A stretch of DNA of 64,000 bases from Alphaproteobacteria bacterium (GTDB lineage Bacteria; Myxococcota_A; UBA796; CAJQPC01), in NCBI GenBank assembly GCA_020632795.1, contig JACKEV010000008.1, positions 310,001-374,000 of the forward strand. The letters run 5' to 3'. This document shows, piece by piece, positions 25,480-33,856 of this stretch. The position numbers and the translations under genes were made by a program. Each line of letters starts with the position of its first letter. Positions within the stretch are counted from its first letter, which is position 1. The notes under the pieces are model-generated. The model saw nothing but the letters and a program-made list of their open reading frames with translations, made no database searches and was not told the origin of the DNA.

Positions 25480-25512
25480 GGCCGGGAGCGTCCTCGATGG
25501 GCGCTTCCGGCC
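25480..25512. terminator. Second hairpin between the same convergent genes, 11-bp stem
   Basis: GGCCGGGAGCG pairs with CGCTTCCGGCC over 11 bases with one G-T wobble and an 11-nt loop. It directly follows the first hairpin and precedes the minus-strand lipoprotein stop by 24 bases. The two hairpins form a tandem terminator-like block. Confidence 0.5.
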
Positions 25513-25535
25513 GTTGCGCTTCAGGGTCGAGCGCA

Positions 25536-26186
25536 CTACCCCGAGATCTGGCTCATGCTCCCGCTGCCCTCGGCGCAGGACACGGTCACCTTGGTGATCT
25601 GGTGGTTCTTCGTCATGAAGTCGCCCTGGGCGTCCTTGAACTTCTGGCCCATGATGCCCTCGTAGGTGTTGGGGGCGAGGTTGGGCATGTAGTAGCTCCA
25701 GGTGCCGTTCAGGGTCACCGTGCACTTGGTCCAGTTGAAGCTGTTGGTGTTGGTGACCCCGATGCGGCGGGCCGGGCCGAAGCCACCGGTGACCTTGAAG
25801 GTGCCCTTGAGCGGAACCTTCTCGCCCGCGGGGGGGGCCTCGGTGACGCCAGCGGCCTGGGGGGCGGCGGGGGCGTCGGCGGGCGCGGCCTCGGCGACCT
25901 CGGCCTCTTCGGGCACGACGGTCTCGCAGGTGTCGCCCTCGACGGTCAGGGTCGCGCCCGGGGACAGCTCGGTCACCCGACAGGAGGGCTTGCCGGCCAC
26001 CAGGACGGTCATGCCGGTCCAGGGCTGGTCGCTGTTGTTCATGATGACCACGGTCTGCGCGGTCACCTCGGGGGCGGGGGCCACCGGGTCCTCGGCCGTG
26101 GCGTTGTCGTTGGAGCAGGCCACGACGATGGCGGCGGTGAGGGCGCAGGGGACGACGTAGTGGGCGATGCGGCCGATGAGGGACAC
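25536..26186 (-). CDS. Lipoprotein of unknown function
   Basis: 216 residues from GTG 26186 with AAGGAG seven bases upstream. Signal peptide ending TAAIVVACSND holds a lipobox (VVAC). The mature part has a first beta domain (TVVIMNNSDQPWTGMTVLV, SCRVTELSPGATLTVEGDTC with two Cys), an Ala/Pro/Glu linker and a second domain (VGVTNTNSFNWTKCTVTLNG, then TWSYYMPNLAPNTYEGIMG). Both halves look like short immunoglobulin-like or FxnIII-like beta folds, but I recognise no family. It lies 32 nt after the DUF4442 gene on the same strand. Confidence 0.7.
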   Translation of the reverse strand: MSLIGRIAHYVVPCALTAAIVVACSNDNATAEDPVAPAPEVTAQTVVIMNNSDQPWTGMTVLVAGKPSCRVTELSPGATLTVEGDTCETVVPEEAEVAEAAPADAPAAPQAAGVTEAPPAGEKVPLKGTFKVTGGFGPARRIGVTNTNSFNWTKCTVTLNGTWSYYMPNLAPNTYEGIMGQKFKDAQGDFMTKNHQITKVTVSCAEGSGSMSQISG

Positions 26187-26218
26187 GAGGGATCTCCTTG
26201 GTTTGAATGCGAGAGGCG

Positions 26219-26680
26219 TCAGGTGAGGTCGACCCGCCAGCGGGCGTGGGCGGTGGCGACGGCGTCACCGGACGCGTCGCGCAGGGTGGCCACGACCTCG
26301 ACGTCGTGCTTGCCCGGCTGGGTGGGCAGCTCGGCGTCGCAGGTCGCGGTGATGCGACCCCGCGCCTTCTTGGTGTAGTCCATGCCCAGGTGGGTGATGA
26401 TGCCCCGGCCCCGCCCGTCCACGCCGGCCATGACGGCCAGCCCGGTGGCGACCTCGCCCAGGTTCATCAGGGCGATCGCGTGGATGGAGTTCAGGTGGTT
26501 GCGCACGGCCTTGCGGTCACCCAGGGTGACCACGGCGTGGCCGGGGGACAGCTCGGTCACCCGCGCGTCGATGGTGCCCGTATAGGGGGCTGCGCGGCCG
26601 AGGATCTTGGAGAAGAGGGTCTTGCCCCCGGGCAGGGGGCTCAGGCGGCTCCACAGCTCCGGGACGGACGGGCGCTTCAT
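26219..26680 (-). CDS. DUF4442-family hotdog-fold protein
   Basis: 153 residues. GGAG six bases upstream supports ATG 26680. APYTGTIDARVTELSPGHAV, then VRNHLNSIHAIALMNLGEVA and MDYTKKARGRI match DUF4442, a hotdog-fold family related to PaaI/YiiD thioesterases. The NHLNSIHAIAL segment corresponds to the conserved NHxxxxHAxAL that would form the active-site helix. Probable acyl-CoA thioesterase-like protein or acyl binder in the cytosol; substrate unknown. It lies downstream of the ASH/vWA lipoprotein array on the same strand, 61 nt away. Confidence 0.85.
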   Translation of the reverse strand: MKRPSVPELWSRLSPLPGGKTLFSKILGRAAPYTGTIDARVTELSPGHAVVTLGDRKAVRNHLNSIHAIALMNLGEVATGLAVMAGVDGRGRGIITHLGMDYTKKARGRITATCDAELPTQPGKHDVEVVATLRDASGDAVATAHARWRVDLT

Positions 26681-26741
26681 GGCAGGCTCCGGAAACGTGA
26701 CGGGGGTAGCCGGATACGGCGGGCGGGGCAAGGGGGATGGG

Positions 26742-28004
26742 TCAGGGACAGGCCACGCTGGACGGATAGCTCGCCTCGACGACCGCCCCCGGCGCGGGCG
26801 CGGCGTCCAGGCGCAGGTGGGTGGCGTCCTCCAGGGTCCAGCCGACCAGCGCGCCGTCCACGGTGACGACCAGGGTGTCGCGGGAGGCGGATCGGGACAG
26901 GATGAAAGCGTCGGCGGCGCGGTATGTGGCGCTCAGGGCGGCGACCTCGGCCAGGCCCGCGGCCCAGTCGTCGTCGCACCAGTCGATGAGCACGCCCCCG
27001 GTGGCGTCGGCGGCCTCCAGGTAGCCGTCCCCGGGGTTGGCCTCGGCGCAGCCCTCCGGCGGCAGGCCCACCAGCGCCGAGACCGCTGCGGCCGGCGAGG
27101 CCTGGCGCATGCGGTCGAGCTGGGTGGACCACGGCAGGGTGGCCGGGGAGGCGTCGGGCTCGTCGGAGACCAGCAGCCAGTCCAGCCGCGCCCCGTCCCG
27201 CACCAGCCCGGCGTTGCACCCGGCGCGGTTCTCGGCCGAGGCGCTGAGCGCGGCGTGCATGAGGCCCGCCTCGGCCCACACCCCGCCGGCCGCGCTCAGC
27301 GCGCTTGAGGCTTCCGTGAGGCGCTGTTCATCGGGATCATCAGAGGTCAAGGGGCCTGCGGCGGCGCAGCCGGCGTCGTCGATGCCGACCCACAGCCGCG
27401 CCTCCGAGCCGGCGGCGTCCAGGCCGTCGAGCAGCGCAGGCAGGGCGTCCTGCAGCCGGTCCTGCTCGTCATCGGTGGAGGCGGAGGTGTCGAACCAGAG
27501 GTAGAGGTCCACGAGGCCGGCCTCGGGCTGCACCCAGCGCTCGGTCACCGTCTCCTCCGCGCCCGGCTCGACCCCGGTGGCGCTCAGGGTCACCCGGACG
27601 TCGTTGGCGTCGCTGTGCACGGTGAGCACGGCCAGGTGCTCCTGACCGGCCGATGGGAAGATGCTGACCGTCAGCGGGAGGCTCTGCTCAGCGCTGAGGG
27701 TCCAGGGTGGCGCGGCGTCCACGACGAAGGCGCCGTCGCCGCTCTGCTCCAGGCCGTTGACCGTCAGCGGCGCGCCGCCCAGGTTGGCCAGGGTCAGGGT
27801 GGCCTCGTGGGCGCAGTCGGCGGCCAGGGCGCCGAAGTCCAGGGGGTCGGGGGCGACCGCGAGGCGGGGCTCGGCCAGAGGCGCGGTGGAGGGGTGGACC
27901 TGGGGCCAGGCGTCGGCCGGATCGGTCAGCGGGGGCGCGCCGTCCGGCAGCCCGCAGGCCGAGAGCACCGCCAGCAGGCTCAGTCGCAGGGCGCACCGTT
28001 CCAA
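26742..28004 (-). CDS. ASH/choice-of-anchor-D and vWA-like lipoprotein, array member 4
   Basis: 420 residues. The start is a TTG (28004-28002) inside the end of the preceding gene, with GAGG 8 nt upstream; translation then reaches the lipobox LAVLSAC at Cys17. One ASH-like beta domain (about 48-148: PLDFGALAADCAHEATLTLA, DGAFVVDAAPPWTLSAEQSL) precedes a von Willebrand A-like domain (LWFDTSASTDDEQDRLQDAL, a DxSxS metal site; LVSDEPDASP) and a C-terminal beta module ending YPSSVACP. It is the most divergent of the four paralogues: the TDLDP and AEPG segments of the others are altered. Probably surface-exposed; function unknown. Confidence 0.75.
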   Translation of the reverse strand: MERCALRLSLLAVLSACGLPDGAPPLTDPADAWPQVHPSTAPLAEPRLAVAPDPLDFGALAADCAHEATLTLANLGGAPLTVNGLEQSGDGAFVVDAAPPWTLSAEQSLPLTVSIFPSAGQEHLAVLTVHSDANDVRVTLSATGVEPGAEETVTERWVQPEAGLVDLYLWFDTSASTDDEQDRLQDALPALLDGLDAAGSEARLWVGIDDAGCAAAGPLTSDDPDEQRLTEASSALSAAGGVWAEAGLMHAALSASAENRAGCNAGLVRDGARLDWLLVSDEPDASPATLPWSTQLDRMRQASPAAAVSALVGLPPEGCAEANPGDGYLEAADATGGVLIDWCDDDWAAGLAEVAALSATYRAADAFILSRSASRDTLVVTVDGALVGWTLEDATHLRLDAAPAPGAVVEASYPSSVACP

Positions 28005-29275
28005 TACCGGACCTCGATCTGCGCGCCGACGACCGGGGGCTGGTCGAAGACGACGGCGTTGGTGTCCGGAGACCAGCGCCAGCCCACGGGCACGGAGACC
28101 CCGTTGACGGAGACCTCCAGGCTGGCGGGGTCCGGGACCTCGGAGAGGGTGAAGGCGCGGGTCGGCGTGCGGTCAGCGGCCCGCTCCAGCAGGGCATCGT
28201 AGTGGTCCTCCCACCGCGCGTCGCAGATGTCGAGCACCAGGCCGCCGGTGGCCTCGGCGACCGCGACGTACTCAGGGCCGGGCTCGGCGGCGTCGCAGCC
28301 GTCGGGCGGGCGGGCGACGATGGCGCTGATCTCGATGTCCGGCCATGAAGCCTGGAGCACCGCCAGGGTCGTCGCCCAGGAGCCTGCGGGCTGGGGAGAC
28401 TGCTCGGGCTCGTCGGCGATCAGGACGAAGTGGGCGCGACGGCCGTCCAGGAACAGCTCGGCGTTGCAGCCCCGCAGCCGATCGGGGAGGAGGGCGTTGC
28501 GCAGGATGGTGAGGATGCCCTCGGCGTAGAGGCCGGTCTGCTGGGTGGCCTCAAGCGCGTGGTCGAAGCGGGCCAGATCCCAGGTGGCGGGCTGGTCCGA
28601 GGGGATGAAGGGATCCAGGTCCGTGCACCCGCTGTCCCCGGTCGCGACCCCGAGCCGGCTGCCCTGGGCGATAAGGCCGTCGTACAGCGGCATGAACGCG
28701 CCGGACATGTCCTCCAGCTCGTGGTCCATCGAGGCGGACGTGTCCGCGACGAAGAACAGGTCCACGGGCGCAGGCGTGGTCTGCTGCCAGCGCTCCACGC
28801 GCGGCTTGGGCATCCCCAGGGCGCCGCGCAGGGCGATCTCGTGGTCTCCGCCGTCGCTGGAGACCGTCAGGGTGGCCTCGAAGGGGTCATGCCCGGCGCG
28901 CGGGGTGAAGGTGAGGGGCAGCGCCAGGGCGTCGCTCGGCTCCAAGGTGATGGGGGGGAGGGGAGGGGGTTCGGCGGGCGCGAAGACGCTGCTGCGGGAG
29001 AGGCTCAAGCCGGTAATGGTGACCGCCGCATCGCCGGTGCTGTGCAGCACCAGGGTGCGCTCGGACTGGCAGCCCTCCTGGACCACGCCGAAGTCCAGCG
29101 TGGTCGTGGAGGGGGCGAGCACCGGGCCGATGGGGGCCTGGGTGCGGGGGGCGGGGGTCGACCAGTCCAAGGGCAGCGCGCCGGAGTCCACCTGGAGGTG
29201 CTTGTCCCCATCCCCGCAGCCCACGAGCGGGAGCAGCGTGACCAGGGCGCTCAGTCGCAGGTGATGGCGTCCCAA
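27980..29275 (-). CDS. ASH/choice-of-anchor-D and vWA-like lipoprotein, array member 3
   Basis: 431 residues, TTG start at 29275 within the preceding gene's last codons. Lipobox LLPLVGC. The ASH-like domain includes TTTLDFGVVQEGCQSERTLV; the vWA-like domain has LFFVADTSASMDHELEDMSG (DxSxS), GDSGCTDLDPF, RGCNAELFLDGRRAHFVLIA, DEPEQSPQPAGSW and PPDGCDAAEPGPEYV. The C-terminal module reads LEVSVNGVSVPVGWRWSPDT followed by NAVVFD and ends WNGAPCD. The vWA domain with an intact metal site suggests ligand or protein binding outside the cell. Paired Cys residues suggest disulfides and hence an oxidising location. Confidence 0.8.
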   Translation of the reverse strand: MGRHHLRLSALVTLLPLVGCGDGDKHLQVDSGALPLDWSTPAPRTQAPIGPVLAPSTTTLDFGVVQEGCQSERTLVLHSTGDAAVTITGLSLSRSSVFAPAEPPPLPPITLEPSDALALPLTFTPRAGHDPFEATLTVSSDGGDHEIALRGALGMPKPRVERWQQTTPAPVDLFFVADTSASMDHELEDMSGAFMPLYDGLIAQGSRLGVATGDSGCTDLDPFIPSDQPATWDLARFDHALEATQQTGLYAEGILTILRNALLPDRLRGCNAELFLDGRRAHFVLIADEPEQSPQPAGSWATTLAVLQASWPDIEISAIVARPPDGCDAAEPGPEYVAVAEATGGLVLDICDARWEDHYDALLERAADRTPTRAFTLSEVPDPASLEVSVNGVSVPVGWRWSPDTNAVVFDQPPVVGAQIEVRYWNGAPCD

Positions 29276-30498
29276 TACCTGAACTCAAGCTGGGCGCCCA
29301 CCGCCGGGGGGATCTCGAAGACGACCGCGTTGATGTCCGGATCCCAGGTCCAACCGGTCTCCAGCGGCGCGCCGTCGAGCAGCACCTCGAGGGTGTCGGG
29401 GTCCGCGCCGTACTGGAGTTGGAAGGTGCGGCGAGGCGTCGGGTTGATGGCTTCTTCAAGCAGCGCGGCGTAGTGCTCGGCCCAGTCCCCCTCGCAGATG
29501 GAGCCGATGTAGCCCTCGGTGGCCCGCGCGGCTTCGATGTAGCCGGTGCCCTCAGCTTGGCAACCCCCGCCCTGGGGTCCCACGATCGCGCTGACCCGGG
29601 CGGTCGGCAGCTCGGCCAGGATCTCGCTGATGACAGCGTTCCGGCGTTGAAACTGCAAGGGAGACTGGTCGGGCTCGTCGGAGACCATGACGAGCATGAC
29701 CCGGCGACCGTTGGCGATCAACTCGGCGTTGCAGCCCTCCAAGCCCGACGCGCTGAGGGCATACCAGGCTCTGACGAGGCCCGCTTCGGCGTAGGCTCCA
29801 GCGGGACCGGCGAGGGCCTCCTCGAAGCGATTCCGCCCCCAGGAAGGGGGCTCCTCCGCGATGATCAGCGGGTCGAGGTCGGTGCAGCCACCGTCCGCGG
29901 TCGACGCCCCGACCTTCACCCCCGTCTCCTCCAGCCCCTCATAGAGGACGTCGAAGGCGTCGAGCATCTCGCCCCGTTCGGCCTCCATCGAGTTGGTCGC
30001 GTCGATGAGGAAGAGGAGATTGGCCAGGCCGGGCTCGACCTGCTCGACGACCTGGGTGACCGGTTCGGGCTCGGCGGCCTGCGTGATCAAGCTGAGGTCG
30101 ACCACGCCGACCTCGGTTTCGACCCTCACCTCCCGTGAGGAGAGCCCGAGGCTGCGGTTTGGGGAGAACCGCCAGGTGAGCGTCAGCGACGACCCGGGCT
30201 CAAGGGCCAGAGGGAGCCTCGGCGGATCGTCGATGAGACTGAAGTCGGCGCCGAGGTCTGCGGAGATCTCCCAGATGATCACCGGCACATCGCCGTCGCT
30301 GCGCAGCGTGACCGAGCGGTCCGCCTCGCAGCCCGGACCCACCCGACCGAAGTCCAGCGTTGTCGTGGACGCCGACAGCAGCGGGCCTTCCCGCGCCGGC
30401 TCCGGCGCCGACCAGTCGACCGGCCAGGTGCTGGAGTCCGCGGAGCCGACCTTGTCCGCCCCGCAGCCCGCCACGAGCAGCAACGCGGCCCCGCGCAT
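29251..30498 (-). CDS. ASH/choice-of-anchor-D and vWA-like lipoprotein, array member 2
   Basis: 415 residues. ATG 30498 has GAGAGG upstream and lies 11 nt after the stop of member 1. The signal MRGAALLLVAGC has a lipobox (LVAGC). ASH-like domain: TTTLDFGRVGPGCEADRSVT. vWA-like domain: LLFLIDATNSMEAERGEMLD, where the metal site reads DxTxS instead of DxSxS, then GGCTDLDPL, EGCNAELIANGRRVMLVMVS and DEPDQSPLQ. C-terminal module LEVLLDGAPLETGWTWDPDI, ending YWDAITCD. Base use is somewhat less GC-rich than in its neighbours. Function unknown. Confidence 0.8.
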   Translation of the reverse strand: MRGAALLLVAGCGADKVGSADSSTWPVDWSAPEPAREGPLLSASTTTLDFGRVGPGCEADRSVTLRSDGDVPVIIWEISADLGADFSLIDDPPRLPLALEPGSSLTLTWRFSPNRSLGLSSREVRVETEVGVVDLSLITQAAEPEPVTQVVEQVEPGLANLLFLIDATNSMEAERGEMLDAFDVLYEGLEETGVKVGASTADGGCTDLDPLIIAEEPPSWGRNRFEEALAGPAGAYAEAGLVRAWYALSASGLEGCNAELIANGRRVMLVMVSDEPDQSPLQFQRRNAVISEILAELPTARVSAIVGPQGGGCQAEGTGYIEAARATEGYIGSICEGDWAEHYAALLEEAINPTPRRTFQLQYGADPDTLEVLLDGAPLETGWTWDPDINAVVFEIPPAVGAQLEFRYWDAITCD

Positions 30499-30509
30499 GG
30501 CCCCCCCTC

Positions 30510-32066
30510 TCAGTCGCAGGTGAAGCCGGTCTGATAGACGGCGTGGATGGTCTCGCCCTCGCCGGGGACGGCGTCCTCATCGAAGACGATGGTGTTGTTC
30601 TCCTCGTGGTACGTCCAGCCCTCGGTGACCGGCTCGCCCTCGACGAAGACCTCGAGGGTCTCGGCCTGGGGCTGCTGATCCAGGTAGAACGTGTCGGCCA
30701 GCTTGACCCGGGTGGCCAGGGCGGCCAGCTCGCTGAGGTGGGTGCCCCAGTCGGTGTCGCAGAGGGAGCGGACCAGCCCGCCGGTGGCGGTGGCCGCCTC
30801 GACGTAGCCCGCGCCGGGCTCGGCGGTCTCGCATCCGTCGGGCAGGGGGCCCACGACCGCGGAGATGTAGGAGCTGGGCACGATGGCCTGGATGGCGGCC
30901 ACGCTGGTGGACCACGCGCCGCCGGGCTGGGGCGACTGCTCGGGCTCGTCGGAGATGAGCACGAAGGAGGTGGTCGCGTTCTCCCGCAGGAGCGCGCTGT
31001 TGCAGCCGGCCAGGCGGTCGGGGTGCAGGGCGTTGCGGACGATCATCAGGCCGGCCTCGGTGTAGATGCCCGAGGGGCCGGCGACCGCCTGGCGGAACCG
31101 GGCGTTGACCTCGCCGGGGTCGGTGTCCTGGGTGATCGGCGGGTTGAGGTTGGTGCAGCCGCCGTCGGAGGTGGCCACGAAGATCTGGTAGTCGGCGTCC
31201 AGGTCGGCCAGCGCGGCGGTGAACTGGTCGAAGTTGTTGGCCAGGCGCTCCTGGTCGTCCTCCATCGAGCAGGACTGGTCGACGTAGAAGAAGATGTCGG
31301 CGACGTTGGAGAGGGGCTGCTTCCACTCGTCGTCGTACTGGGCGGCGGGCCCGCCCTCGCCGGTCTGCTGGACGATCTCGTCGCCGCCGTTGCTGGTGAC
31401 CCACAGCTCGCCCTCGAAGGCCGCGATCTCGGTGGGGGCGAAGTCGACCCGCACGTCGATGGCGTCCTGGGGGGCGAGGTCGAGGGGCAGCGCCAGCTCG
31501 GACTCGTCGAGGGTGAAGCCGTTGCCGAGCTGGGCGATGCCGTCGATGACCAGGGTCTCGCGGCCGACGTTCTGGAGGGTGATGTAGCCGTCGCGCACGC
31601 AGTCGGGCTCGACGATGCCGTAGTCATAGGGGTCGGGCCAGACCTGCAGGCGCGGGATCAGGCCGTAGCCGTGCAGCTCGACGACGCTGCGAGAGGCCGC
31701 GGGGTCGTTGGACTCCACGACCACCCGGCCCTCGTGCTCGAGGGTCTGGGGGGAGAACGAGACCTGGACGGTGTGCTCATCGCCGGGCTGGAGGGTGAGC
31801 TCGACCTCGTCGACCATGGTGAACGAGGTGCCCGACTCCAGGCGGATCGCCGAGACATCCAGGACGTCGGTGCCCACGTTGGTGATCGTGAACCACTGGG
31901 TGAAGGTCTCGCCCTGACGGGCGTCGCCGAAGTCGATCAGCTCCGGCGTGATCTCGATCTCCGGGATCAGCTCGACGTCGTCGTCCGGCTTGATCGGGTT
32001 GATGTTCTGGTCGCTGCATTCCGCGCCCAGTCCGAAGACGAGCAGCAGGGCTGGGGTGAGCCGCAT
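30510..32066 (-). CDS. Double ASH and vWA-like exported protein, array member 1
   Basis: 518 residues from ATG 32066 with GGAG upstream. The signal MRLTPALLLVFGLGAECSDQ ends near a Cys, but the residue before it is Glu, which is unusual for a lipobox. Two ASH-like domains follow (PELIDFGDARQGETFTQWFT and PYDYGIVEPDCVRDGYITLQ), then the vWA-like domain (FFYVDQSCSMEDDQERLANN with DxSxS; DGGCTNLNPP; SFVLISDEPEQSPQPGG) and the C-terminal module LEVFVEGEPVTEGWTYHEEN ending TGFTCD. As the longest and first gene it looks like the founder of the array. Divergent from the OmpA-family gene. Confidence 0.82.
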   Translation of the reverse strand: MRLTPALLLVFGLGAECSDQNINPIKPDDDVELIPEIEITPELIDFGDARQGETFTQWFTITNVGTDVLDVSAIRLESGTSFTMVDEVELTLQPGDEHTVQVSFSPQTLEHEGRVVVESNDPAASRSVVELHGYGLIPRLQVWPDPYDYGIVEPDCVRDGYITLQNVGRETLVIDGIAQLGNGFTLDESELALPLDLAPQDAIDVRVDFAPTEIAAFEGELWVTSNGGDEIVQQTGEGGPAAQYDDEWKQPLSNVADIFFYVDQSCSMEDDQERLANNFDQFTAALADLDADYQIFVATSDGGCTNLNPPITQDTDPGEVNARFRQAVAGPSGIYTEAGLMIVRNALHPDRLAGCNSALLRENATTSFVLISDEPEQSPQPGGAWSTSVAAIQAIVPSSYISAVVGPLPDGCETAEPGAGYVEAATATGGLVRSLCDTDWGTHLSELAALATRVKLADTFYLDQQPQAETLEVFVEGEPVTEGWTYHEENNTIVFDEDAVPGEGETIHAVYQTGFTCD

Positions 32067-32203
32067 GGACGCTCCGTTCGCGATTTGGACCCTGACCGGA
32101 CTTTGCCCCGGGTAGAGAAGGATAGCGTTAGTTTGCCGACATCGCCATTTGGGTTCACATTGCTGGTGTCCCGAGCGCACCTCCTGGTTCACGCCATGGC
32201 CTG

Positions 32204-33856
32204 GTGCTTCGGCATGCGGAGGCTGATTTCCCGTTGAGAACCGCGACTTTCATCATCCTGCCGGCCCTCGCGCTCACCTCGGGTGCCGCCCGGGCCGAGG
32301 GCTTCTCCGCTGACGTCGAGATGGTCCGGCCCACCTTCTCTCCCGGGACCCCCCCCGGCGTGGAGAGCCCGGTGATCACCGGCAAGGGCGCGATGCGCGC
32401 GGGCCTGCTCTACCAGTATCAGCGCGACCCGGTCCTGCTCTACCTCTACGACGACGAGGCCGGCTCGGCGGTGCGCAACCGCCGCGCCATGCACTTCGGC
32501 TACGCCTACGACCTCACCGACAGGGTCTCCCTGCGCGGGGTCCTGCCGGTGGCCTACCACTCGGGCTTCGACGCGCCCGCGGAGGCCTTCTCCCACACCG
32601 GGCTGGCCCTCGGGGACTTCGAGGTGGGCGGCCGGGTGCGGCTGGCCAAGGCGGGGCCCCTGGACACGGGGCTGCGCGGGGACGTGCTGCTGCCGATCGG
32701 CACCGACAACAGCTACGCCGGCGAGCCCGGGGTGCGCGCGCGCATCGGGGTCATGGCTGCGGCCACCCTCGGCCCGGCCACCCTGGCCGCTGACGCCTCG
32801 TTCATGGGCCGTCAGGAGACCCAGACCGACCTCGACTACATGATCGAGTCCAACATCGACCTCAACGTGGGCGCGATGCTCAACCTCTGGCCCGACAAGG
32901 TCAGCGTCGGGGCCGCCTACCTGTCCCGTTGGGGGGTCTCCCACATCGGCACGCCGGGGGGCGAGAACGCCTCCGAGCTGATCGGCGGGCTCCAGCTCCA
33001 CCCCTTCGGCTCGGCCAATCAGGTCGACCTCGGCGTGGGCAAGGGCATCGCCCAGGGGGTCGGTTCCACAGCATTCAGGTATTACCTGGGCTATACGTTC
33101 ACACGCCCCCCGAAGGAGCCGCCCCCCGAGCCGGTGGTGGTGGTCAAGGAGCCGCCGCCGCCCCCCGAGCCGGACATCCCGGAGATCCTGGAGGAGCCCC
33201 CCGAGCCGGCGCCCTGGAAGGAGGACGAGCTGGCCCGCGTCCACCTGGATGAGATCGTCATCCGCGACCCGATCCAGTTCCAGTACGCCACCGACGTCAT
33301 CCTGCCCGAGTCCCTGCCCACCCTGGCTGCGGTCGCCGAGATCCTTAACGACCACGCCGAGATCGCACACATCGTCATCGAAGGCCACGCCAGCGAGGAG
33401 GGCTCCTACGAGTACAACTACGACCTCTCCAACCTGCGCGCCCGGGCCATCTGGAAGGAGCTCATGCGCGCGGGCGTCCACCCCAGCCGCATGAGCTACC
33501 GCGGCATGGGCGAGGTCGTGCCGGTGAAGACCGGCGAAGATGAGGCCTCGCTGGCTGCGAACCGCCGGGTCGAGTTCCACATCGTCGAGCGCCTGGAGGC
33601 CGACAGCGAGTACCCCACCTACCCCGAGTCCACCAAGCTACCCTGGAACGGCGAGGAGGTCCGGACCGTCCAACCCAAGCGCCCTGAGCCCCCCAAGCCC
33701 GAGGAAGAAGAGAAGTCGGTCGAGGAGCAGCTCGAGGAGCTGCTCAACCCCAACGCCTTCTCCATCGACCAGGAGGAGGAGGACGCTGGCGACGACGTGG
33801 AGACCCCCAAACCCCCCGCTGACGAGGCGGCCCCCTCTGACGGAGGCGACCCGTGA
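32204..33856 (+). CDS. OmpA-family outer-membrane protein
   Basis: Up to 550 residues. Two starts are possible: GTG 32204 or TTG 32234, which gives a cleaner signal peptide (RTATFIILPALALTSGAARA) and has GGAGG 11 bases upstream. Residues about 40-300 form a beta-barrel-like region (MHFGYAYDLTDRVSLRGVLP, YYLGYTFTRPPKE). A proline/glutamate hinge follows, then an OmpA C-terminal domain (VIEGHASEEGSYEYNYDLSN, LRARAIWKELM, MSYRGMGE, AANRRVEFHIV) that binds peptidoglycan. The C-terminal 100 residues are acidic and disordered. It overlaps the TSP3 gene by GTGA, so they are coupled. Likely structural link between outer membrane and wall. Confidence 0.9.
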   Translation: MLRHAEADFPLRTATFIILPALALTSGAARAEGFSADVEMVRPTFSPGTPPGVESPVITGKGAMRAGLLYQYQRDPVLLYLYDDEAGSAVRNRRAMHFGYAYDLTDRVSLRGVLPVAYHSGFDAPAEAFSHTGLALGDFEVGGRVRLAKAGPLDTGLRGDVLLPIGTDNSYAGEPGVRARIGVMAAATLGPATLAADASFMGRQETQTDLDYMIESNIDLNVGAMLNLWPDKVSVGAAYLSRWGVSHIGTPGGENASELIGGLQLHPFGSANQVDLGVGKGIAQGVGSTAFRYYLGYTFTRPPKEPPPEPVVVVKEPPPPPEPDIPEILEEPPEPAPWKEDELARVHLDEIVIRDPIQFQYATDVILPESLPTLAAVAEILNDHAEIAHIVIEGHASEEGSYEYNYDLSNLRARAIWKELMRAGVHPSRMSYRGMGEVVPVKTGEDEASLAANRRVEFHIVERLEADSEYPTYPESTKLPWNGEEVRTVQPKRPEPPKPEEEEKSVEEQLEELLNPNAFSIDQEEEDAGDDVETPKPPADEAAPSDGGDP

